Shown here: one piece after another, positions 41,213 to 50,007 of the stretch
Layout: every line of letters starts with the position of its first letter
Position numbering within the stretch: position 1 is the first letter of the stretch
The notes under the pieces: model-generated
Told to the model about the DNA's origin: nothing
Databases searched by the model: none
The model's input: only the letters and a program-made list of their open reading frames with translations
NCBI GenBank assembly: GCA_934747885.1
Contig: CAKVHE010000002.1
Span: 124,001-188,000, forward strand
DNA from: an uncultured Clostridia bacterium
Lineage (GTDB): Bacteria > Bacillota > Clostridia > Christensenellales > UBA1242
DNA length: 64,000 nt
Reading direction: 5' to 3'
Translations under genes and position numbers: made by a program

Positions 41213-44200
41213 CTATTTATTAAAGTTGCTCTTTAGTTTGTTAAAGTTGGTTTTGCGGTATTCTTCCGCTTTGGCAATTAGCGCTGGTTCGGTTTCTGGG
41301 TAAAGTTTGGTGAGGTAGAAATAGCGCGATTGTTTGTCCGTAAACTCTTTGTATGAAGTGCTTGCAAATGGTGGGTCTAGGGTGAGTTTTTTGCCCTCTG
41401 GCGCGTCTGGGTTAAACCTATATAGTGGCCAGTAGCCGCTGGTTACGGCTTCGCGTTGAAGTTCTGGGGTTTTGGACATGTTTATGCCGTGGTTTATGCA
41501 AGTTGCGTAGGCAATAATTATTGCAGGGCCGTTATGCTTTTCGGCTTCAACAAAGGCAGTGTTTACTTGGTTTGGGTTTGCGCCCATTGCAACATAAGCA
41601 ACATAGCAATTTGGATAGTTTAGAGCAATTGCGCCAAGGTCTTTCTTTTGCGTCTTTTTGCCGTCACTTGCAAAGCCTGCACGGCTACCAAGTGGGGTGG
41701 ACTTGCTTGCTTGTCCGCCGGTGTTGCTATACACTTCGGTGTCTAGCACTAGCACTTTGATATTTTCGCCCGAACTTAGCACGTGGTCTAGTCCGCCAAA
41801 GCCAATATCGTATGCCCAACCGTCACCACCAACAATCCAGAACGATTTGCGGGTTAGGTTGCTCTTTAAACCTAGTAGCATATTTGCGTTTGCAACGGCA
41901 GTGCTGTCGGTTTGCTCTTCGGCTTGTTTTATTATCTCGCTTGCTATTTTGTCGCTATGGTCGCCTTTTAGCCATTTTTTAAGGCTAGCGGTTAGTGCTG
42001 GATTAACGAGTTTGTTATTTACAATATTTTCGGCAATTGCGGTTAATGATTTTTCATTTTTCTTGTTTGCCATATACATGCCATAACCAAATTCGGCGTT
42101 GTCTTCAAACAAACTGTTGCTCCAAGCCGGACCTTTGCCTTTTGCATTTTTAGTGTATGGGCAAGTTGGGCTAGAGCCACCATAAATGGACGAACAACCA
42201 GTTGCGTTGGCAATAACCAAGTGGTCACCGACCAATTGAGTTAGTAGTTTGATGTATGGTGTTTCGCCGCAGCCTGCGCAAGCGCCTGAAAATTCAAAAA
42301 GTGGCTTTGCAAATTGGCTACCTTTTATGGTGTTGGCGCCAAAGGTGGTTTGGCTGTTGATTATATCTTTTACCACCGTATATTTTTGCTCTTCGGCGGA
42401 AATAACCTTGGTTTTTTCTACCATTTTTAGCGCCTTGTTTTTGGCTGGGCAGATGTTTACGCAGTTTTCGCAACCAGTGCAATCTTTTGGGCTGACCTGA
42501 ATGGCAAAATCTTTTCCGGCTATGCCAAGTGCTGGACGGCTGCCAAGTGCTTTGCTTTGGCTAGAGCCACTTTCGGTGAGGTAAGGTCTTAAACAAGCGT
42601 GTGGGCAGACTGCCGAGCACATATTGCATTGGATACAGTTTTCGGGTATCCAAACCGGAATTTCTTGCGCAATATTGCGTTTTTCGTAGGCGGTAGTACC
42701 GGTTGGAACTTCACCGTTTGGCGAAAAGGCTGATACCGGCAAGTCGTTGCCTTCGCGTTTTAAAATTGGGGCTATCACATCGTTATAATAAGTGTTGTCG
42801 GTGGCACCGGTGGTAACTTTTGCTTCGGCGTTCTTCCATTCTTTTGGAACGACTACCTGTCTTAGTTCGCCGTCAGCACTGTCTATGGCGCGATAGTTCA
42901 TTAAAACAACAGCGTCGCCTTTTTTGGCGTAAGATTTTTTGGCAGCGTCTTTCATTTTTTGTTTAACGTCTTCCCATGGCAAAAGATTGGTTAATCTAAA
43001 GAAGCAGGCTTGCATTATGGTGTTTATGCGTCGGCCAAGGCCAATGCTGTCCGCAATTTTGTTTGCGTCTATTGCAAAAACTTTAACGCCCAAATTTGCA
43101 ATTTTGCTCTTTAAGTTTGCAGGCAAAATTTGGTTAAGTTCGGCATCGGTATAAGCAGTGTTAATCAAAAATACACCATTTTTCTTGATGCCTTTTAGGC
43201 AATCAAACTTAGTGAGGTAGTTTTGGTTATGGCAAGCAATAAAGTCCGCATTTTCTACATAGTAGGTGGATTTTATTGGGCTGTTGCCAAAGCGTAAGTG
43301 AGATATGGTTACACCGCCGCTCTTTTTGCTGTCGTATTCAAAGTATGCTTGAGAGTAAAGCGCGGTGTTGTCACCAATAATTTTGATACTATTTTTGTTT
43401 GCCGAAACTGTACCGTCACTGCCAAGACCCCAAAATTTGCATTCTATGGTGCCAGCGGGCAAAGTCACAATGTGTTTTTTGATTGGAAGCGACAAGTTGG
43501 TTACGTCGTCCGTTATGCCGACGGTAAAGTGATTTTTTGGTTTTGCCAAAGCCAAATTTTGGAAAACTGCCAAAACTTGGTCTGGGTTAAAGTCTTTGCT
43601 AGAAAGACCATAACGGCCGCCAATTACTAGTCGGTCGGTTATGCCGTTTTCAACAAGAGCGGTGCAGATGTCTTGGTAAAGTGGTTCGCCAAGTGCGCCG
43701 GCTTCTTTGGTTCGATCCAAAACTGCAATGTGTTTTGCGGTTTTTGGAAGTTCGGCAAGTAATGCTTTTGCACTAAATGGGCGGAATAAACGCACTTTTA
43801 TCAAGCCAACTTTGCTGCCGTTTGCGTTTAGATAATTTACCGTTTCTTCAATGGTTTCGGTGCTGCTACCCATGGCAATAATTATGTTGGTGGCGTTTTT
43901 ATCGCCGATGTATTCAAACAATTTGTACTTTCTGCCCGTAACTTTGGCTATATCCTTAAAGGTCTGCGACAAAAGTTCTGGCAACATTTGATAGTATGGG
44001 TTGCAAGCCTCACGGTTTTGGAAGTATATGTCGTCGTTTTGTGCGGTGCCGCGTTGGGTTGGATGATCGGATGTTAAGCCCGATGCTCTAAACTTGTTAA
44101 CCAAATCAAAGTCTACTAGCGAGTTGATTTGCTCGTCAGTAATGGCTTCAATTTTTGAAATTTCGTGCGAAGTTCTAAATCCGTCAAAAAAGTGAACAAA

Positions 44201-44689
44201 TGGTATGCGCGCTTTTAGGGTGGTGAGGTAGCTTGCTAGTGCCATGTCTTGCGCTTCTTGCACGCTAGAAGAGCATAACATAGCAAAACCGGTGTTTCGC
44301 ACCCCCATTACGTCACTATGATCACCAAAAATTGACAATGCGTGAGTGGCAACGGTGCGCGCTGCAACGTTGATTACGCATGGCAAAAGTTCGCCAGCGA
44401 TTTTGTGCATATTTGGTATCATAAGAAGTAGCCCCTGCGAGGAGGTAAAGGTGGTTGCCAAGCAACCGCTCGTTAGTGCGCCATGCAAAGCGCCCGCAGC
44501 ACCTGCTTCTGATTGCATCTCCACAACCTCGGTGCGGTTGCCAAAGCAGTTGATTATTGTTTTGTTTGCATCTACATTTTCCGCCATCGGTGATGATGGG
44601 GTTATTGGATAAATAAATGCTATATCGCTCAGTTTGCAAGCAATATTTGAAGTGGCGGTATTACCATCTACTGTAATAAATTTTTTCAT
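41213..44689 (-). CDS. nifJ: Pyruvate:ferredoxin (flavodoxin) oxidoreductase
   Basis: A 1158-residue single-chain PFOR. It has the N-terminal pyrimidine-binding domain with YPITPSSPMAE, domain II, the gamma-like domain, two 4Fe-4S cluster motifs (CIQCNMCSAVCP and CTGCENCVNICP), a further CAGCGETPY cysteine pair, and the TPP-binding GDGWAYDIGFGG with VYSNTGGQ. It oxidises pyruvate to acetyl-CoA and CO2 with reduction of ferredoxin, the central step of anaerobic fermentation. It has its own promoter and is monocistronic. Confidence 0.97.
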   Translation of the reverse strand: MKKFITVDGNTATSNIACKLSDIAFIYPITPSSPMAENVDANKTIINCFGNRTEVVEMQSEAGAAGALHGALTSGCLATTFTSSQGLLLMIPNMHKIAGELLPCVINVAARTVATHALSIFGDHSDVMGVRNTGFAMLCSSSVQEAQDMALASYLTTLKARIPFVHFFDGFRTSHEISKIEAITDEQINSLVDFDLVNKFRASGLTSDHPTQRGTAQNDDIYFQNREACNPYYQMLPELLSQTFKDIAKVTGRKYKLFEYIGDKNATNIIIAMGSSTETIEETVNYLNANGSKVGLIKVRLFRPFSAKALLAELPKTAKHIAVLDRTKEAGALGEPLYQDICTALVENGITDRLVIGGRYGLSSKDFNPDQVLAVFQNLALAKPKNHFTVGITDDVTNLSLPIKKHIVTLPAGTIECKFWGLGSDGTVSANKNSIKIIGDNTALYSQAYFEYDSKKSGGVTISHLRFGNSPIKSTYYVENADFIACHNQNYLTKFDCLKGIKKNGVFLINTAYTDAELNQILPANLKSKIANLGVKVFAIDANKIADSIGLGRRINTIMQACFFRLTNLLPWEDVKQKMKDAAKKSYAKKGDAVVLMNYRAIDSADGELRQVVVPKEWKNAEAKVTTGATDNTYYNDVIAPILKREGNDLPVSAFSPNGEVPTGTTAYEKRNIAQEIPVWIPENCIQCNMCSAVCPHACLRPYLTESGSSQSKALGSRPALGIAGKDFAIQVSPKDCTGCENCVNICPAKNKALKMVEKTKVISAEEQKYTVVKDIINSQTTFGANTIKGSQFAKPLFEFSGACAGCGETPYIKLLTQLVGDHLVIANATGCSSIYGGSSPTCPYTKNAKGKGPAWSNSLFEDNAEFGYGMYMANKKNEKSLTAIAENIVNNKLVNPALTASLKKWLKGDHSDKIASEIIKQAEEQTDSTAVANANMLLGLKSNLTRKSFWIVGGDGWAYDIGFGGLDHVLSSGENIKVLVLDTEVYSNTGGQASKSTPLGSRAGFASDGKKTQKKDLGAIALNYPNCYVAYVAMGANPNQVNTAFVEAEKHNGPAIIIAYATCINHGINMSKTPELQREAVTSGYWPLYRFNPDAPEGKKLTLDPPFASTSYKEFTDKQSRYFYLTKLYPETEPALIAKAEEYRKTNFNKLKSNFNK

Positions 44690-44734
44690 AAATGACCTTG
44701 CCTTTATTATAGTTTTAGTTTATACTTAATTATT

Positions 44735-44762
44735 ATTATAATAAAAAAAGTTGGTTTGTCAA
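44735..44762 (-). promoter_or_regulatory. Promoter of the PFOR gene
   Basis: On the minus strand TTGACA (44762-44757) and TATAAT (44740-44735) have a 16-base spacer. Confidence 0.75.
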
Positions 44763-44851
44763 AGAAACTAAGAAACAAATTTTACAAAATTGCTAATTTT
44801 TTCTCGGTGCTATGCAAGACATAACAATCTAAAAATAAGGCGAAAACGAGT

Positions 44852-45610
44852 ATGGAAGAAAACTTGATAAATTATAGGGTGACAATTGAATACAACGGCG
44901 AGCACTTTTGCGGGTTTCAGTATCAGCCAAATTGTCGCACCGTGGAAGGTGAAATAGAAAAGGTGCTTACCGAAATTTTGGGTAAGGAAACCAAAATTTA
45001 TGCAAGTGGCAGAACCGATTCGGGCGTGCATGCGCTTGGGCAGGTGGGTAACTTTTTTTGCACCGAACCCAACAAGCAAAAATTGTTGCATCAAATTAAC
45101 GACAAATTGCCCGAAGATGTTAAACTGTTAAATATTGTTGAAGTTCCGGCAGAGTTTGATTCACGTTTTAGTGCCAAAAAGAAAACTTATGGTTATAGGT
45201 TTTATTTGAGTAGATACGAAAGACCGCTTTTTGAAAGTTTTGCGCTTAGGGTTAATGACAATGTGGACGTTAAAAAAATGGCGGATAGTGCTGGCGAGTT
45301 TGTGGGGGAATATGACTTTACTAGTTTTGTGGCGCGAAAAAGTGGAAAAACCAATTTTGTGCGTAAAATTTATGACGCAAGAATAAACTGTCTGGACAAA
45401 AATCAACAACTTTATGAGTTTGAAATTACGGCAAACGGTTTCTTATACAATATGGTTAGAATAATTTTTGGCACGCTACTAGATGTGGGGTACTCGCGCA
45501 AACAAAAAGAGGATATCAAAAAAATTATTCTTGCAAAAGACCGCACAAAGGCAGGGAAGACAATGCCCGCCAAAGGCTTGGTTTTAAAATCAGTGTGCTA
45601 CGAAAACTAA
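44852..45610 (+). CDS. truA: tRNA pseudouridine(38-40) synthase TruA
   Basis: The 252-residue protein has YNGEHFCGFQYQPN, the catalytic GRTDSGVHA with Asp56, FDSRFSAKKKTYGYR and NGFLYNMVRI. It modifies U38-U40 in the anticodon stem. It precedes rplM-rpsI, a common order in Bacillota. Confidence 0.96.
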   Translation: MEENLINYRVTIEYNGEHFCGFQYQPNCRTVEGEIEKVLTEILGKETKIYASGRTDSGVHALGQVGNFFCTEPNKQKLLHQINDKLPEDVKLLNIVEVPAEFDSRFSAKKKTYGYRFYLSRYERPLFESFALRVNDNVDVKKMADSAGEFVGEYDFTSFVARKSGKTNFVRKIYDARINCLDKNQQLYEFEITANGFLYNMVRIIFGTLLDVGYSRKQKEDIKKIILAKDRTKAGKTMPAKGLVLKSVCYEN

Positions 45611-45644
45611 AAACAAAAAAAATAAAGAAAAAGTTAAAAAACTA

Positions 45645-45673
45645 TTGACTTATGCAGAGTTTTATTATAAAAT
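45645..45673 (+). promoter_or_regulatory. Promoter of rplM-rpsI
   Basis: TTGACT (45645-45650) and TAAAAT (45668-45673) have a 17-base spacer. Confidence 0.75.
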
Positions 45674-45687
45674 ATGACAGCATATTA

Positions 45688-45745
45688 AATTAGGTGGTAA
45701 AAATTTGGGGCGTTTACGTCTTTTATTTTTGCACGACCTAAGAGA
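45688..45745 (+). promoter_or_regulatory. L13 leader-like structured 5' UTR
   Basis: TAGGT (about 45690) pairs with ACCTA (about 45740) around an inner hairpin GGGGCG/CGTCTT. It sits where the L13 leader RNA of Bacillota lies, shortly before the rplM ribosome binding site. Confidence 0.5.
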
Positions 45746-45755
45746 GGATAAGAGA

Positions 45756-46199
45756 ATGAATACAAACATTAAAAAATCAACTGATGTTAAAAAGAATTGG
45801 TATATTGTAGATGCAACCAATATGGAACTTGGTAGACTTGCAAGCCAAGTAGCGTCTATCTTGCGCGGTAAAAACAAACCTGAGTTTACTCCAAACGCTG
45901 ACTGTGGAGACTATGTTATTGTTATTAACACTGACAAAGTTGTTTTAACCGGCAAAAAGAGTGAACAAAAATATTATAGATATCACACCGGCTACGTTGG
46001 CGGCTTAAAAGAAATTAAGTACACAACTATGCTTCGTGAAAAATCTGATGTTGTTGTTACCTCGGCTGTAAAGGGTATGCTTCCTAAAAACCGTCTTGGC
46101 AGAAAAATGGCTAGAAAACTAAAAGTTTACAAAGATGCAAATCATGGTCATGAAGCACAAAATCCAGTAGAATACCAATTGGTTAAGAGAGGTAAATAA
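45756..46199 (+). CDS. rplM: 50S ribosomal protein L13
   Basis: A 147-residue L13 with WYIVDATNMELGRLAS, GDYVIVINTDKV and GMLPKNRLGR. I chose the ATG at 45756 because the upstream in-frame stretch lies in the leader RNA. It is co-transcribed with rpsI, three bases apart. Confidence 0.97.
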   Translation: MNTNIKKSTDVKKNWYIVDATNMELGRLASQVASILRGKNKPEFTPNADCGDYVIVINTDKVVLTGKKSEQKYYRYHTGYVGGLKEIKYTTMLREKSDVVVTSAVKGMLPKNRLGRKMARKLKVYKDANHGHEAQNPVEYQLVKRGK

Positions 46200-46201
46200 T
46201 A

Positions 46202-46615
46202 ATGGCAAAAAAAGTAGCTAACAAGAAAAATCAATTCTGGGGAACCGGAAGAAGAAAAAAATCTATTGCAAGAGTTAGAATTATACCAGAAGGCACTGGC
46301 AAAATTATCATTAACGGTACCGACATCAATGAATATTTTGATTACGAAACCCTAAAAATTATCGTTAAACAACCACTAGCACTTACTCAAACTGAAGGTA
46401 AGTTTGATGTTTATGCAAACGTTGTTGGTGGTGGCTTTACCGGTCAAGCAGGTGCTATCCGTCACGGTTTGGCTCGCGCTCTCGTGATTTATGACGAAAA
46501 GCTAAAACCACAAATCAAACAAGCTGGTTACTTAACTCGTGACCCACGTATGAAAGAACGTAAAAAATACGGTCTTAAAAAAGCAAGAAAAGCTCCACAA
46601 TTCTCAAAAAGATAA
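46202..46615 (+). CDS. rpsI: 30S ribosomal protein S9
   Basis: A 137-residue S9 with FWGTGRRKKSIARVRIIPE, GGGFTGQAGAIRHGLARAL and the C-terminal KKARKAPQFSKR tail that reaches the P-site tRNA. Confidence 0.97.
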   Translation: MAKKVANKKNQFWGTGRRKKSIARVRIIPEGTGKIIINGTDINEYFDYETLKIIVKQPLALTQTEGKFDVYANVVGGGFTGQAGAIRHGLARALVIYDEKLKPQIKQAGYLTRDPRMKERKKYGLKKARKAPQFSKR

Positions 46616-46633
46616 AGCGCTTTATATTGTTTT

Positions 46634-46662
46634 GCCCCGCAAATTATTTGCGGGGCTTTTTT
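46634..46662 (+). terminator. Intrinsic terminator after rpsI
   Basis: GCCCCGCAAAT-TATTTGCGGGGC is followed by TTTTTT. Confidence 0.9.
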
Positions 46663-46718
46663 ATGTCAAAATTTTGAATAAAATGAAAAAAATATCTCAA
46701 AATTGGTTAAAATCATTT

Positions 46719-46750
46719 TGAGATATTATCTTTTAGTGCTAAAATATAAT
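46719..46750 (+). promoter_or_regulatory. Promoter overlapping a hairpin, upstream of the Hint-domain gene
   Basis: TTGAGA is followed after 16 bases by TAAAAT and an overlapping TATAAT. The -35 box is part of the 3' arm of the hairpin ATATCTCAAAA...TTTTGAGATAT, as in the two DGR-type target promoters. Confidence 0.55.
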
Positions 46751-46780
46751 AGATAAAAAATTGTAAAATTTAGGTGAAAA

Positions 46781-48715
46781 ATGGAAAAACACATTTCAAG
46801 CAAAAAAGTAAAAACCAAACTTGTTGCTACCATTATTTCGGTGGTAAGTGCAGTTGCGCTTTTGGCAGTAGGCGTTTTTGCAACTCTCACAAATTTTAGC
46901 GTTACGGTAAAAAACCAACTTAGTATTCAGTTTGATGCCGTGGACGGGGTGGCGTATGCAACTCGCGTGGGCGATGTTTGTTTGGCAGATAATCGTACCG
47001 ATGCGCCAAATGCCGTTGTTAGCGAAAGCACAACTGCTACCGATTGGACAAAAATTTACGACGTAAAAAATGGTGGTGAAATTGCCGATGCAATATCCAG
47101 TATTGCCGCGCCGGTAAATTATGTTAGCAATTCTGCAATAGAAAACTATGCCAAAAATTCTAAATCTAGCATTTCAATCACCTATTATTTTTACTATGAA
47201 CTAGATACAACAAAAAATTCTAGTACCAACATTAACCTAGAAGTGGTTTCGCCAGCGCTTGTAAACACGCCTAGCGCCTTAAAAATTACTTACGCATATA
47301 TGTATGCAACTAGTGCTAGTTTGCCAACCGATTGGAGCACAGCAACAGCTCTTACCGATGGTGATAATATTTTGGTAAATGCCACCAACAGCAAGGTGTT
47401 TGTAAAAGCTGATGCTACTTTAAATATTTCAAGTTCGGTTACCGTATCTAGCCTAAATTGGACATTCAATTTGACTTTTGGTGTTCCACAATATGCTTTA
47501 AACGGCGATAGTTTGCAAATTACCGAAGTAGCAGGTGCCGAAACCTATGAACTTTGGGCAAAAGAAGTTGCAAGTGCAACTACATCAGCAACTGAGGCTG
47601 GCGGCGCATTGATGCTAGCGGCAGTGGGTGACACCGATGCCACTCTTGGCACTCTTGTAAAAGTTTTGGCAAAGAGCGAAATTTCTAATATAGATTTAAC
47701 GACTGCATTATCCACGCTTACTGCCGGCACTTACAAACTTACCGTAGTTCCAAAAAACACAAGTGGTGTGGAAATTGCCGGAAGCAGAGTGGCGGTGAAG
47801 TATACACTAGCGCCTAAAATCCTAATTAATTTTATAAGAGAAGTGGTTGAATATACTGCCAATCCAAATGGTGGAATAAGTCGTTTTAAGAAGGGTGATG
47901 GTGAATGGGTCGACCAACTTGAAATTGAGGTTGTTCCAGGTCTTACATTAAAACAAATACTTGCGAATTATAATATAATATTAGATGATATTACTAGCGA
48001 GACGTTTGATGCTAATTTTAAGCAACTTTATTGGGATAAAGGCGCTGATTTTAATATAACTTTTACCGAAAATACAACAATAACATTTTATTGGTATACT
48101 TGCTTTACCGCAGATACCGATGTATTGTGCTATGACGAAAAGAAGAAAAAGTTCTACAAGAAGAAAATCAAGGATATTACTTATAGCGACCTTGTTGCAT
48201 GTTGGGACTTTGACAACGGCAAACTAACCTATTCAAAGGTAATATGGATACGTAAGCCAGAAAGCAAGCAATGCTTAATAAGAGAACTAACCTTCACGGG
48301 TGGCACCAAACTAACCATAGTAGACGAACACATGATGTTTGCTGCAAACAAAGGTAAGTTTGTAACCGACTTTGAGGTTGGTGACCAATTTATGAACGAG
48401 AAAGGTGAATACATAACCTTAACCAAAATAGAAGATAGCTACCGAACTGAAGTACCATACGCAATTGCAACCAACTACCATATCAACTGCTTTACCGGTG
48501 GTGTGGTTGGCTCACTTGGCTACAACAACTTGTATCCAATAAAGGACCGCAAGTTCGTAAAAGACGACCGCAAACTTCGTCCATTTGAAGAATTTGATAT
48601 TCCGCGTGAATTTTATGACGGTTTCCGTGTTGCTGAAATAAATGATCGCACCGCTGCAAAAATCAATAAATCAGTTAATGAATATTTTGTAAAAAATATG
48701 CTACCAAAAGAATAA
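46781..48715 (+). CDS. Secreted paralogue of the DGR targets with a C-terminal Hint (intein-like) domain
   Basis: The 644-residue protein shares with the DGR targets the signal segment (about 12-35), the N-terminal beta domain and the fibronectin-like domain (about 238-345, TEVAGAETYELWAKE). It then has a short InlB-repeat-like module (about 350-438) and, instead of DUF6273, a Hint-like domain. This begins CFTADTDVLCYD at Cys441, has a TIVDEH segment (512-517), and ends HIN|C at Asn569/Cys570. Such domains splice or cleave themselves; they are known as bacterial intein-like domains in variable secreted proteins. Whether this one is active cannot be seen. Confidence 0.75.
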   Translation: MEKHISSKKVKTKLVATIISVVSAVALLAVGVFATLTNFSVTVKNQLSIQFDAVDGVAYATRVGDVCLADNRTDAPNAVVSESTTATDWTKIYDVKNGGEIADAISSIAAPVNYVSNSAIENYAKNSKSSISITYYFYYELDTTKNSSTNINLEVVSPALVNTPSALKITYAYMYATSASLPTDWSTATALTDGDNILVNATNSKVFVKADATLNISSSVTVSSLNWTFNLTFGVPQYALNGDSLQITEVAGAETYELWAKEVASATTSATEAGGALMLAAVGDTDATLGTLVKVLAKSEISNIDLTTALSTLTAGTYKLTVVPKNTSGVEIAGSRVAVKYTLAPKILINFIREVVEYTANPNGGISRFKKGDGEWVDQLEIEVVPGLTLKQILANYNIILDDITSETFDANFKQLYWDKGADFNITFTENTTITFYWYTCFTADTDVLCYDEKKKKFYKKKIKDITYSDLVACWDFDNGKLTYSKVIWIRKPESKQCLIRELTFTGGTKLTIVDEHMMFAANKGKFVTDFEVGDQFMNEKGEYITLTKIEDSYRTEVPYAIATNYHINCFTGGVVGSLGYNNLYPIKDRKFVKDDRKLRPFEEFDIPREFYDGFRVAEINDRTAAKINKSVNEYFVKNMLPKE

Positions 48716-48726
48716 TTGCAAAATAA

Positions 48727-48762
48727 AAAGCATCTACGTTTATTTCGTAGATGCTTTTTGCT
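48727..48762. terminator. Bidirectional terminator between the Hint-domain gene and murG
   Basis: AAAAAGCATCTACG-TTTATTT-CGTAGATGCTTTTT serves both convergent genes. Confidence 0.9.
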
Positions 48763-49867
48763 AGCCAATGATTTTGCCTTTGGCGACGGAAACGATAGTG
48801 GCAATAAGTTTGTCTTTGCCGTTTGTATAGCCTACTTTTTGTAACTCTTTTTTTGTTTCTGGTAGGCGCTTTAAACTCTCGTGAATTTCGGGCAGCAGGT
48901 TTACAATGTTTTCTTGTTCTAGTACTCTGGCAATACCTAGTTTTTGAAAATATTTGGCGTTGTCTATTTGGTCGCCTCGCGACGCCGATTTTGGCAATGG
49001 GACAAGCAACATAGGCACTTTTAGCATGGCAAGTTCAAAAATGGTGTTGCTACCTGCGCGTGAAATAACAAGGTCGCTTGCCTTAAAAATCTCGCCAATT
49101 TGGTCAGTAAATTCCATTTGATGGTAGCGTGGGTGAGTGTAATTTACCACCTTGCCTTTGCCGGTTATATGAATTACGTTGCAAAAGTTTACTAGTTCAG
49201 GCAAAATGTTGGATATCTGTTCGTTTAATGCGGTAGCGCCAAGGCTCCCGCCGGTTATGGCAATGGTTGGCAAGTTGTTCGTTAGCCCAAACTTGCGTAC
49301 GGCGTTTAGGCGATTTGCCGTAAGTAGTTTGTCGGTTACAATGCCGCCAGTCCAAACCCCGTTTTTAAATTGTTTGCTAGTTTCTTCAAAGGTGGTACAA
49401 ATGGCTTTGGCGTGCTTGCTGGATAGTTTGTTTGCAAGCCCCATGGTTAGGTCGCTTTCGTGAATTACGGTAGGGATACCAAGTTTGCTTGCCATGCTCA
49501 CAACTGGCACGGTTACATATCCGCCCTTTGAAAAAACCACATCTGGCTTTAGTCCTTGCAAAAGTTTTTTGGCTTCGGTATTGGCTTTTATTAACTTTAT
49601 GGGCAAACTAAGGTTTTTTAAAAAATGTACACGGTCTAGTTTGGTGCTGGTTATGGCGTGGTAGGTAAGTTTTTTGCCGGAGCCTGCGAGTATAGCGCTT
49701 AGGGTAGAAATATGTTGCTCTTCTAGGCTGTTATGGCTTCCTATGTAGTCTATGGTGTCAAAATATTTAAAAAGTGCGGGAATGATAGCGATATTGGGTG
49801 TTATGTGTCCCATAGTACCACCGCCGGTAAGGACTATTTTGCTAAATTTTTTGTTTGTTTTTTGCAT
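48761..49867 (-). CDS. murG: UDP-GlcNAc:lipid I N-acetylglucosaminyltransferase MurG
   Basis: A 368-residue GT-B enzyme with the N-terminal glycine loop GGGTMGHITPN, a second G loop GGSLGATALNEQI, and SRAGSNTIFELAMLKVPMLLVPLP, the UDP-GlcNAc-binding segment. It makes lipid II at the inner membrane face. It is not in a dcw cluster here. AGGAGA precedes the ATG. Confidence 0.93.
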   Translation of the reverse strand: MQKTNKKFSKIVLTGGGTMGHITPNIAIIPALFKYFDTIDYIGSHNSLEEQHISTLSAILAGSGKKLTYHAITSTKLDRVHFLKNLSLPIKLIKANTEAKKLLQGLKPDVVFSKGGYVTVPVVSMASKLGIPTVIHESDLTMGLANKLSSKHAKAICTTFEETSKQFKNGVWTGGIVTDKLLTANRLNAVRKFGLTNNLPTIAITGGSLGATALNEQISNILPELVNFCNVIHITGKGKVVNYTHPRYHQMEFTDQIGEIFKASDLVISRAGSNTIFELAMLKVPMLLVPLPKSASRGDQIDNAKYFQKLGIARVLEQENIVNLLPEIHESLKRLPETKKELQKVGYTNGKDKLIATIVSVAKGKIIG

Positions 49868-49946
49868 TATGGTTTCTCCTAATATAACTTATGCAATTTT
49901 GTAAAAGATAATACGGCAACGGAGCAAAATATAGGCTTAAAACCAT

Positions 49947-49976
49947 TTGCAACGCTTTGGCAAATTGTGTTATACT
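49947..49976 (+). promoter_or_regulatory. Promoter of gyrB
   Basis: TTGCAA (49947-49952) and TATACT (49971-49976) have an 18-base spacer. Confidence 0.65.
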
Positions 49977-50007
49977 TAAAATAAGTAAAATTTTAACTGG
50001 GGTATAT

